The translations under genes were made by a program, and so were the position numbers. The notes beneath the pieces are model-generated. The model saw only the letters and a program-made list of their open reading frames with translations. It was not told the origin of the DNA and ran no database searches. Of a stretch of 64,000 nucleotides of DNA, positions 19,805-30,826 are shown in pieces. The stretch comes from Sistotremastrum niveocremeum HHB9708 (Eukaryota; Basidiomycota; Agaricomycetes; Sistotremastrales; Sistotremastraceae). Position 1 is the first letter of the stretch, and every line of letters begins with the position of its first letter. Where the stretch lies: NCBI GenBank assembly GCA_001630475.1, contig KV419404.1, forward strand, positions 706,066 to 770,065, in the 5' to 3' direction.

Positions 19805-22354
19805 TCATATGCCCTGCATTGGATGCAGTCGCGCCTTTTTGAATGGCCGCTCGATAACCTTAACCCCTGTAATCACGGTTTCGTTGGCTTTTTCAACAAG
19901 CGCTGTTGGTCCGGAGACCTGCCCAGACTTCTCGTCTGCGTCGTGCAGCGATGTGCTGGGAACTCTATTCGAAACTGTGACGCTGTCAAAGTCCCACTCA
20001 CGACTACAGAGGGAGATGTGAAAAACTGCATCACACATCCTGAATTTGTCTTACTAGTCGTCTGTCGGCTCCGGATCTTTTCCGGGGAGAGTTGCAGGCA
20101 TTGCGGGGAACGTCCAACCGATGCGTTCGCAGATGTAGCTAACTATCAGATCGGCATCTCCTAGTAAGACAATCTGGTATTTTCATTCAGTAATATTCAG
20201 CCAATGTGACCGGCTGAGCTCACGTCTGGATTGGCGTGTTTGATTGGCGTTTTGTTTATTAATATCTAGAAGAGATCCCCTGTATTAATTAGTGTATATG
20301 TCTTGACACTTGTATACGCACTCGAGGTATCGCGTGAGGCATGAGGGATACAACTTCGCTCACTGGTGCAACCTGCACAGAATTAATCGGCAAAAGGCAA
20401 AGAATCGGAAAACGCGAACCGACCTGTAGAGATGTACCGATGATGAGAAGTAGATCTGCTTGTTCTGTATCTTTGGATAGTAAGTCATCAAAATCCGAGA
20501 TTAAGCCCTCTCCGAAGAACGTGATATCCGGCTGTAAACTTCGTTACAAGGATGCGGATGACGAGTTTCACTGAGGCGTTCGTACCTTCATGATGGACGG
20601 GTTCGGTGGCGGCTCTTTTTCCGATTCATCGCTTTGCCAACCTGATTTTCTTTTCTTCGCCTTTTTACGTTTCGGCCGAGGAGGTGCGGCCTTTGCGCAG
20701 GCACGGCAATAAGGTACTCGTTGAGACAAAATGTCCGCCTCGATGTCCTGTCCTGGGACCTTGGTCCGACATTGTACGCATGTGGCGGTAGAAAAGGAGC
20801 CATGACACTGTAGGACTCGTTGAACGCCAGCTTTTCTCTCTAGTCCATCGATGTTTTGGGTATAATTCTGAGACAGAATATTACGCCATGGGAATTATAT
20901 TTATGGGAGACGATCATACCCTTAGTAGCTAGCCCTCTGAATCAGTCTCAATGAACGGTATTCGAAGAAAACGTCAATATTCTGACTCACTTTGTCTTTC
21001 TGCTCAAGGAGAGCCAAAAACCGATGACTGGGTGACGGCTGAAAATTCGAAGGGTATATTTTACTGTCAAGTTAGTGATTTGCAACGGAGCGGTATTGAG
21101 GCAAAGCAACTCACTGTGCAAAAGAGCTAAGGGAGGTTATATTCAATTCTCGTCTCGATAAGAAAGGCTTGATGCTTACTAGAAAACGTGCGGATGCTGC
21201 TTGAAGTAGTGTATATCGAACATTTGATGAGGATCCTCGAGATCAAACTCGTTCTTTTCTCGAAGTTCCGCATATAGCCCATTTTCAGACCGGAAATCTG
21301 GGATCCCGCAGCTTGTGCTGATTCCAGCGCCTTGAGTAATGACATCAGACACAAGAATCAAATAGAGCAATGTGTTTACCAGTCAGAACCACGATCTTCT
21401 TTGACGACTTGATCAGCTCGATTGCATGGTTGGGACTCCAGATCTCTTCTCTTCTTTCTCTTCGCCTCACACTGAAGCGTAACAGTTAGCGTAACAGTTG
21501 AGATGAGGTAAGAAGTTGATGTAGCACCTCTCACATTTTATGCATGGCAGCAATCAGGACTGGCCGAAGTGAGAGATCTGGCTTGTCCCGGAAAGATTCT
21601 GGCTAATTGTACGTTCAGTCTCTCGTCACGGTACAAGATCTAGTACTACGTACCAGACCGACTCCCAGAAGATACAAGAGCTCTCTGATCGAGTATCCTC
21701 TTCCCCGTATATATTCTTCCTCCCACCATGTCGTTCCTGGACGCGTCTGATTTAGAGGACCCAGATGATCGGGAGAGCGAAACAGACCGTTCTCTTTGAG
21801 TTCAAAAATTATATCATCTGCTTCATCTTTCGTGTCCTCATCATGTTCGACTGAGGAAATGAGGTTCTGTGTTTTCAAGAATATTCTGGAATAGTTGCAC
21901 TTACAGAATGCGGCGCTCTTGTGTATTATTTCTTTGCCGTCGCTGTCGTAATCTGAAGGTGCGTCGCTGTCGCATTCAAGCATATCTATTATCTCTTCCA
22001 ATTCAGGTTCGTTGTCTGTTGGGCCTTTGGCAGGCTGGGGAGCTTCCATAGAACCCATACTGGAAGACAGCGAAGCTCGAACGAATTGCAAGAAGTTGTC
22101 AGACAGTAAGAGATCGAGTATAATCGAGTGCGTGATATACTATTATCAGAGAAGTTACTTGATTGAGAGACGACAGCGCGAGACAAGACGGGGCAAGTTG
22201 ATAGCTTCCTAAGCGTAGTAATTAGAGTAGCTAAGAAGGACAACTGGCGCTTGATCACTTTTCCGGCAACTCAACAATCTTGCTCGGCTTCAACGTGTTC
22301 ACGACCCCGATCGCGAGTACCAAGTTCGAACAGTGAAATTTCCTCCGAGGACAT
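19805..22354 (-). CDS. Class I sirtuin NAD-dependent protein deacetylase (Sir2/Hst family)
   Basis: The enzyme removes acetyl groups from histones and other proteins using NAD. An acidic N-terminal extension (ECDSDAPSDYDSDGKE) precedes the core. The core reads GAGISTSCGIPDFRSENGLY at 21350-21280, then QNIDGLERKAGVQRVLQCHG with the catalytic His. Zinc pairs follow as CVQC and CRAC. A Lys-rich insert (PKRKKAKKRKSG) of about 40 residues sits between the second zinc pair and IMKPDITFFGEGLISDFD. The C-terminal tail ends KKARLHPMQGI. The start is placed at MSSEEISLFELG, 38 bases after the upstream gene's stop, but the first exons are uncertain; the secure part begins near 22090. The gene converges with the KAT14-like gene, with 10 bases between stop codons. 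Confidence 0.85.
21476..21499. repeat. Perfect 12-base tandem duplication
   Basis: The unit AGCGTAACAGTT occurs twice in a row inside an intron-like gap of the sirtuin gene. No function is apparent. Confidence 0.8.
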
Positions 22355-22392
22355 GTTAATATACAGGTATGTTTGCGGAGAGTGGTACAGAA

Positions 22393-23938
22393 TTAAGTAT
22401 GGAAATAATGTTCTCTTGAAAGTAGCAACTCGTCGAATTCGTCATTTGGTGGTATCGGGTCTGGATCAATTCTCATTCTGATTGTTGGTCGGGGGTCTGG
22501 CAGATCGTGATTCTTCAAGGCACCTTTGGGACCAATTCGAAAGCGAGTTCGCGAATTCCCGGGATCAATGATCGCGGTTACATTGTCATCAAACGAAACC
22601 CTGCGTTCTGTAGCTGGAGCGCTCGTAACCTGCGATGAAGTCGGAGAAGACGTTGGAGTAGGTCCACATTTTCGCATGCCATCTTCTGCAATGCGAATGA
22701 GCAAGCCCACGCTAAGGAAAGGAAATCGCACCGTCTAAGCCCATGCTGGAAAATAGATCGCCCAATTCGTCGCCTTCGGTGACCGCTGATGGGCTTATCA
22801 ATTGCGACTTTTGTGGTGTAGATCTAAAAACTGGCGGAGCAATTGAGGATTCGGGAGGCGTATGCGTTACTGGTGCCCTGGTGGTAGGAGAAACGGAGAG
22901 AACCAAGGACGATGAGAAGATGCTATCAGCAGAGAGACGAACGTGACGGTGGCCTGTTTGTGGTGAGGGGCGAGGCGTGCTTGCATCGTCGGATAAGGGT
23001 AAAGTGAATGACATGCTTTCGGCGGTCAGAGTTACGGGGGCGGAGTCAGAAGGCTCTGGATCGAGTTTTCGTGGGGTCAAAGGAAGGTCTTCCTCTTCGT
23101 CGATGCTGGGTCCTCTTTGAACAGGGGTAGAAAATCCGACGGGAGCAGAGTCAAAGAAAGAATTAGGAGTGTGGTCGAAATCAATATCGATATCGAGGGG
23201 CTGGGGCGTGCGAGGTAACCTATTGATTTCGGTAGCAGAGTGCGATGCGATGAGCCAGGATTGGTCTGGTTTTTTGGGATTAAGAAGGCGGGAGTCTGAC
23301 GGTCTGCGACGCATCTTGGAGAAAGACTGAAGAGAGGAATGGTCGGAGGATTTGTGTCGGGAAAAATTCGTAGCGTTTCTGGGAAGTTTTTTCGAAGGCG
23401 AAGGGCCACGGATAGACGTCGAGTCATTGAAAGGGGAACCCAGAAGGGATGGAACGATCGCATTTTCTTTTTGTTTCCGTGAAGCTGTCAACATCGCCCC
23501 TTTGTTCGCAGGTTGTTTCCGCGGAGAATATCTGTCTGCAAGAGGTTCGGAAGCCATTTCAACATCGTCGGGAGGGTCAACAGGAATGACAAAAGCGGGT
23601 CGTGTATGCGCACGCGGCGTTAACTGGAGATTCTGCAGAAGTGGTTGTTGTGTCCGATCTAGAGAAGTTAAGACGTTCGAACGTCGAGAGTCGGTTCTCT
23701 GCAGCTTTGGTCTTTTATTAGAGCTCGGAACGTGGTCTGTATTGTTGGGCACGTTCTGAGAGTCGCCCTGACTTCGTGTTCTTTTTCTCATGCGTTTGCT
23801 CATTTCCGCCAGACTCAGCGTGTCCTCCTCGTTGATTGGCTTCGGAGGTGAAGACTGAGGAAACTGACGCCTTCTCTTAGCCGCTGTTGCGTACGTTATC
23901 GTGCGCCCCACTGAGACCCTTTTCGTCATCGAGTCCAT
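22393..23938 (-). CDS. Unrecognised, mostly disordered nuclear-type protein
   Basis: I do not recognise this family. A long exon runs from MDSMTKRVSVGRTITYATAA. It is rich in Ser, Pro, Arg and Lys, with repeated SP/TP sites (LTPRKLDPEP, RTPQPLDI, LGSPFND) typical of cyclin-dependent kinase targets. Basic clusters KRMRKRTRSQ and KMRRRPSDSR suggest nuclear import. One intron at about 22687-22731 (donor GTGCGA, acceptor GCAG) joins SSMGLD to EDGMRKCGPTPTSSP. A better-ordered end follows: ERRVSFDDNVTAIID, then RIGPKGALKNHD, and ELLLSREHYFHT at the stop. The block RRVSF resembles a PP1-docking RVxF motif (inference). It is head-to-head with the SLY41-like gene, 246 bases apart. Confidence 0.7.
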
Positions 23939-24184
23939 GAAAGGGACATATATCTAAATGCAAAAGAAACATCGCAGACAGTGAGCAGCGATTGAGACAG
24001 AACAGAAGACAAACGACGAGCTTCGATGCGGTCGACGGCGAGCGGATGTATGAGCTGGATGCTGTGCGGAGACTGGAGCAAGACAAGACGGCGCCGAGCG
24101 GACGAAAAATTCAGACTCCGATAAAACCCACTTGACACTAATCGTTACGCTTATCTCTATAGCGTGCTCAAGCTGCATATAATA

Positions 24185-25833
24185 ATGTCCACACGTTTTG
24201 GGCATCACCACCGTCATTCCGTCTCTCCTTCCAGACACCCTCCACTCTCCCCAGGCCGCCATTCACTCCCCGGTTCCAAGTTCGAGCATCAGCAGCGCTC
24301 CATGATGCTCAATGGCGACCATCACCCTCCCCCTAGCTGGCGGGCCAGCTTCTCCTTCAGACACGACCCCGAAGAAAAGAGATTGGGGACCTCTATTCTC
24401 TCAAAGGTCACATCCATAGATGTGTCTTCGCTGCCCATGCCATCGATAGCCACAGTGCGCTTCGTTCTCCTGTGCTGTCTCTGGTACATGTCATCCGCCC
24501 TATCCTCGAATACCGGAAAACAAATCCTCAATCAATTCCGACTACCCGTCACCCTCACAATAGTCCAATTTGGATTCGTGGCAGGGTATTGCGTCCTCTT
24601 TGCAAGCCCTGTGATTCCGTACACAAAAATCAGGAGTCCAACCCGATCAATCTTACGAAGCACGTTCCCAATGGGCATTTTCCAAGTGGGCGGCCATGTA
24701 TTCTCCAGTGTAGCCATGTCTAGAATTCCTGTAAGCACGGTTCATACCATCAAAGTGAGTTTTCCCCTCGTCTTGTATCTCCTGTCTCTTATGGTACTTA
24801 GGCTCTCTCACCCCTTTTCACCGTTGCCACCTACGCCTGTCTCTTCGGCGTCAGCTATTCCATGAAGACATATACGTCATTAATACCACTCACATTGGGA
24901 GTGATGTTGGCATGCAGCTTCGATGTCTCAGGCTCGAACGCTCTCGGGCTGCTGTGCGCTTTCGGGTCCGCTCTCGTTTTCGTATCCTCCAATATCTTCT
25001 TCAAGAAGATTATGCCGAGTCACACCTCCTCAGCACGAGAAACCAGTGCTCATAAACTGGACAAAATTAATCTGTTGTTCTATTCCTCCGGAATGGCATT
25101 TCTTTTAATGATCCCTCTATGGATGTATTACGACCTCGCCGCCATCGCATCACTGTGGTCCACTTCAAGTAGTCGGCCAGGCTCTAGCCACAGCTTGGTG
25201 TTCTACTTCCTCATGAACGGCACCACCCATTTCGCCCAGAATATCTTGGCCTTCACCATTCTGTCTTCGACTTCGCCAGTCACATATTCGATCGCTTCGC
25301 TCGTTAAGCGAGTGGCTGTGATCATCATTGCCATCATTTGGTTCAGTCAGGCCGTGCATCCCGTCCAGGGCCTTGGCATAGGTCTCACTTTTGTTGGCCT
25401 ATGGATGTACAATGCCGCAAAGGATGATGTACAGAAGGGAGAGAACAAGCTGCGTCGGGTCGAAGCAACTAGAGACCTACTGCTTCCTGTCTCGAGGGAG
25501 GAACACCGGATGATGGTGTCGAGCAGATCATCATCGCCCAACATCGAGCCGATATCGTTCACATATCCGTCGTACTCCGAGAAAGCCCCTATACCGATTC
25601 ATCCTGTGTCACTCCCTCCCATTGACCCGTCACTAACCAAGTTACGCGTTCCTCCTGCACCGACCTTCACATATCCCTCTCCTCCTCACTCGCCGCCCAC
25701 TACCGCCCAGGTTTTCCATCCCTCCAATGTCCAGCACAGACGCGGAACGATAAGTTCATCGGTCGATATCCAACCTCATCCACAGTCACAGCTGTTACAG
25801 GCTGATGCAACGAAAACTATATCTGTCTTATAG
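24185..25833 (+). CDS. SLY41: Triose-phosphate-transporter-fold membrane transporter, Sly41-like
   Basis: This is a drug/metabolite-transporter-superfamily membrane protein of the TPT family. Yeast Sly41 acts in the ER/Golgi and suppresses loss of the Rab Ypt1. The N-terminal tail is cytosolic and His/Ser/Pro-rich. The first membrane segment holds VRFVLLCCLWYMSSALSSNT, followed by the family block GKQILNQFRLPVTLTIVQFG. VSTVHTIK is joined to ALSPLFTVATYACLFGVSYS across one intron (24753-24801), which is a strong TPT signature. Later blocks are SNIFFKKIMP, FILSSTSPVTYSIASLVKR-type helices and GLGIGLTFVGLWMYNAAKDD. A disordered tail of about 140 residues follows. The start is the ATG of MSTRFGHHH. 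The substrate is not known. Confidence 0.82.
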
Positions 25834-26793
<960 letters not shown>

Positions 26794-27037
26794 GCATCCT
26801 TTTCACTCTTCTTTCTCCTTTCTTCCATGTACTTTCTGCCTCTCAGCTGGTTGACATCAGGTCGTCCATGTTCTATATGTTTGATGTGTATGAACACAAT
26901 ACCATTACTATGATGCCCAATATATAAGCCATAAACAAGACAGATGCGTAAGCTAATCGATACAGATAAATCTAGCGCTACAGATGCAAATGACTCGCCT
27001 AGGTTCCGGTACAAATATAGTATGTGCATATATGCAG

Positions 27038-29162
27038 TCAAATTCTCCCGCGGACGACAAGGCCGCCGTCGTGCTTGGTAACATTCCAACCTTCTCCTGT
27101 GAGCATGGTGCGAACAGCTGGTCCCAGGACGCCGACGCGATTGTGAGAGTGACGTCCGACACCGGTGATGATAGACAGCGGCCTCGCTGTCAAAGGCAGG
27201 TGCTCAGAAGATTGAAGCAAAGGCGAGCTAAAGATTGACGAACCTGCACTGTGACCGGCCTCACCCTCCGTCAAAGCTTCACGAACAATCACCAAGGCTT
27301 CTTCCACAGTAACACCATGCAAATCAATCGTATCTTTCGTAGTTCCCCACCCAGCTTGCCTACGAAAATAAAGCCCAACATGGTCAGAAAAGGTACGAGG
27401 GCTTCTCGGGATAACAGTACCCACCGTTTGCTGTGCACCACTTCCCTTGCAAGATCCAACGCGACTTTCCGCTGTTCTTCACCCAACGTCCTCGCACGCT
27501 CGGCATAATACAGCGCCGCACTGCCCATGCCCCCATTCAACCTCCTCGAATGCCAATGTTTCGAAGCCTGAAGCAACGCATCCCTCCTTCTCTGCATAAG
27601 AGCAGCCTGTTGCTGTCTATACCATTCCGGTGAATGCCCTCTAGCAAATGCTGAAACCTGCGGGACTTTCGCTGTATGTATGCCTCCTATGTGAGGTGTG
27701 GAAGTGGAGGCGGAATGTTTGTGAGGGTGGATAGGAGGTCCGCGGGGTTTCTTCTTTGGGACATTATTGATGTTGTAGGCGGGGATGTGAGCGGAGAGGG
27801 GATGCTGGAGAGGCGGCTTGGGAGGTTTGGGAGCTACTTCCGTCCATCCGTTCAATGACCCTGACGGTCGATGGGATGGCGTAGGCGGATGCTTGTTTTG
27901 CAAAGGGGGCGGCGCGGAAGGCGGCGGGAGAGGAATGACAGACTTGGGGGGTTTGGATATGGAGATGACGGACGAGGGTCGCTGCGGTGACGTTGGCGAG
28001 AGTACAGGACTGGCGGGTGCGTGATAGAGACCTTTGGTTCGTCCCGTTTCTGTGTCTTCATCTAGCTCTTGGAGGAGCTGGACGAGCGACAGTGCAGCGT
28101 CGGGAGTATCGCATACCATTAAGCATAACTTCGCATCTGCCTTCACGAGATCTTTCTGCTCCAGCGTGTATTCGTCGTATGATGGAATAGTGGCATCAAG
28201 GAGTTCGAGAAGGATGAACAGTGACTCGCTCGAGTCACTTTGGTTGATGGCCTTCCCCGGAAGCGCAGAGAGAGACGCTCGGATTGCGAGGGCCGGAGAA
28301 GCGTATTCTGGCTTATGCAGATAACTTGTGAAATGGGGAGTTGGGGTCCCAGCGACGAGTTCCGAGAGATACGAGGCGAGTGAGGAGACTTGGGTCCATG
28401 GATCCGACGACATGACTCCCATGTCTTTAGCGGGTGAAGGTGCATGTTGTTGTTGTCGGACATCACTGATGACGAGTTTCCTTCCCTTGAATCCCGACCT
28501 CTTCTGCTTCTTCTGAACTGATGTCCAAGGCTGTTCGATCGGGTTTGAGAGGGGATCTAAAGCCTCCAGCCCCCGTTCCTCGAGGTCTCGGATATGCTCC
28601 TGGGTGAGCAGTTCGGCGACAACGTGTTCCATATCCACAGAGTCGCTTCCATCGTCGCTGGGAGAGATAGAGCCATCGTCTGATCCTGCAGCAGCTTGCA
28701 GAGCTTCGACGAGAGCTTCATGAGGGAGATGAGGGAAGACGGTGTGCAGGAAGGTGAGTGCTGCTTGTGAAGATGATTGAGAGATAGATGTATCTGAGGA
28801 AGCTATGTCGGATGATTGGTGTGGGTCTGTACTGCTGTGGTTGGCGGACGGCGATTCTGACTCGGTGTCGCCCAGAAGTGACTGGGTAGCACTGTCCTCT
28901 GGAGAGGTGTCCGATAACTGTGAACGTGCGATTTCAGCTTGGCCTCTTAGAGATGCCTTCACATCTTCTAGGGCCCGTAGTTCATGCAACTCTGAATCTG
29001 GGATGTCGCCTAGAAATGCTGCGACAAGAGCTGTATCCAGAGGCGGACAAAATTCGGCCTGAGTAAGACTGATGTGAGCGTTCGTCCATACAGTTCATGC
29101 ATAATTTTATGGTGACAGACCTCTAGCTGGAGCTGTATTTGATCTCTGGTCGGTAGCGACAT
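27038..29162 (-). CDS. CUE-like / DUF1771 / Smr-domain protein (Cue2-type nuclease relative)
   Basis: Yeast Cue2 is an endonuclease that cuts mRNA at stalled, collided ribosomes; this looks like its relative. Exon 1 is MSLPTRDQIQLQLE, then after an intron AEFCPPLDTALVAAFLGD. CUE-like helices lie at ALTFLHTVFPHLPHEALVEA. A long Pro-rich linker follows (28000-27850). DUF1771 reads RGHSPEWYRQQQAALMQRRR through SAALYYAERARTLGEEQRK. After the last intron (27369-27427) the Smr domain reads IDLHGVTVEEALVIVREALT with the LHG motif, then IITGVGRHSHNRVGVLGPAV with the TGxGxHS motif and VVRGRI at the end. About 660 residues. The CUE assignment is weaker than the Smr one. Confidence 0.83.
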
Positions 29163-29854
29163 TGTGGTCGAGGGCAAAGAGTGAGATGATCTAATCGCTC
29201 AGCCGCTCGGTTGTTCAACCGTCGTGCAACCTTGTCGATCACCGATTCGGAATGTCTCGCGGAACGTCATCTCGGCCACAACTGGAAATTGCTGAGTCTC
29301 CTCGACGGCCATGTCTCGCAGCCAGACCAATGGAGACGTGCCATTATTGCGTTTGAAATTGGCAAAGCTTCTGGTCAAGTCGGTTCCAAGGACAAATGGA
29401 TGGGCGGCCAATACAAACCCGAGACTCGCTTACAGCGGCCAAGTCAATCTGGAAGCTCGATCTTCAATAGAAGAATAGGGACGATGCATATCAATTCTGA
29501 CGGCGCCGAACGTAGGATATTTTGGAGATTTGTCGCCAGTCAACCTTGGCAGGAGGTGTCCGCGCCCAGAGCATCGAGGGCTGCTCGAACGGCGACTGGA
29601 GCCATGACATGCCTGGTTCTTACCCATGTAGACTTGTATTGTAATCCTATTTAAATTCATGTGTACCGACAAAGCTACATATTTGACTTGAATGCGAATG
29701 ATATTTCAGGAGCAGACTCGGCCATGCCGTCGGCGCTGCGGCTGTTCCCCATCTTGGATACCACCAACACGACTCTCAGCCATTTGTCTCCCCTGTACTC
29801 CTCATTAACCTCCTACCTCCTAACACCGATCGCCACCAAGCAACACTATAAATC
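29163..29854. other. Spacer with possible unrecognised small gene
   Basis: This 692-base spacer has long open stretches on both strands. The most gene-like reading is on the minus strand, described separately at 29199-29560. The remainder serves as the UPF0357 promoter. Confidence 0.4.
29199..29560 (-). CDS. Possible small protein of unknown family (incomplete model)
   Basis: Two minus-strand open stretches join in frame across a good 60-base intron at about 29412-29474 (donor GTAAGC, acceptor CCAG). The joined text runs DKSPKYPTFGAV, then SSIEDRASRLTWPL, then SFANFKRNNGTSPLVWLRD and EETQQFPVVAEMTFRETFRI, ending EQPSG. I do not recognise it. No start codon could be placed in the same frame; a nearby ATG (MAPVAVRAALDALGAD) lies in another frame. 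It could be a real short gene with a missed 5' exon, or chance. The stop is 36 bases upstream of the Smr gene's start. Confidence 0.3.
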
Positions 29855-30392
29855 ATGCTCTTCAGCGCCTCAATATTTGCTCTCTCAGCTCTGGCAGCCA
29901 TGTGTGAGTTTCCCATACCATCAAGTCAATTGCTCGAGCCATTCGCTGACACTGAGCCCTATAGTGATATTCTACTATCGACATCGAATTGCCAGTCTCA
30001 TCCCTTCCACATCACCCCTCCAAGCGGGCTATACCCGTCTTACCACCTTCTCTTCGCAAGCAGCTGCTGGATTGACGTCCGGCAACTTTGATCTGGAAGA
30101 GAACAACCTTCAGGGTGACTCACGTTTGGGATTGGATGAGGCCGGCGTCAGTGAGGTGCATGATATCATGCAGCGGCAGGGTGTTTCGTATGTTCAGTGT
30201 CTTGATCTCTGTTGTGTTATTCTGACGTATACTCCAGGTTCGATGAGGCCCGTCTCATACGGCATAAGCGCATCTTGAGAGATAATGGCATAGATCCTTC
30301 AGGTACGTCGCCTCTTGGGGATGCATTGCATAGTGTCTAACGTGTCCATCTAAGGTATGCCTATGGATGCCAAAGCTGTGACTCGCCTTTAA
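29855..30392 (+). CDS. UPF0357 family small membrane protein (yeast YCL012C-like)
   Basis: This is a single-pass membrane protein of unknown role, conserved in fungi. Exon 1 is MLFSASIFALSALAAM, which forms the membrane segment together with LIFYYRHRIASLI after the first intron (29904-29964). The middle is FDLEENNLQGDSRLGLDEAG, then VSEVHDIMQRQGVS. The second intron (at about 30189-30238) leads to FDEARLIRHKRILRDNGIDP. The last intron leads to SGMPMDAKAVTRL and TAA. The ending DPSGxPxDxKAVTRL is the family signature. Four exons, about 125 residues. Confidence 0.85.
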
Positions 30393-30826
30393 CTCCCCAT
30401 GTATCCATCTTCGTTCTTGCATGCTGTACTCTCTCGCTTTCATTATGGGTCTTATTATTTCCTACCCGGACTGTATACCACACTCACTTATTCCACCAAT
30501 CAAAGTAACCTTGCATTCTCTTCTCACTCTTGCCACTCTTGTCTTGTGCCTGCTTGGTGGCATACAGACCGAGCACCGCTGAAACGAAAAGAACGAAAGA
30601 AAGAGTGCATGATGAAAAATGACAGAACCGAATGGAATAAACAGATGAACAAGCTCTGCAAGTACATACGCAAGGTACATAAGTTAACGCGAAAAGGATA
30701 CCGAAACAGTCCCTATGGGCTAAAGCTCTCCTGGAGTACATTTTGAAAGGTCGAAAGCGAAAACAGAACGATGGGGTATAAATAGTCCTATCTCTGAGTG
30801 GGGAATACGAGAATGGGTTATCCAGG
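30393..30826. other. Spacer between convergent UPF0357 and RGD1 genes
   Basis: Both flanking genes end here. Open frames are short and lack motifs. No gene is supported. Confidence 0.6.

Noticed and set aside
29211-29654. 147-codon plus-strand frame
   Set aside because: It has no ATG near its beginning, no motif, and the opposite strand gives a better spliced reading.
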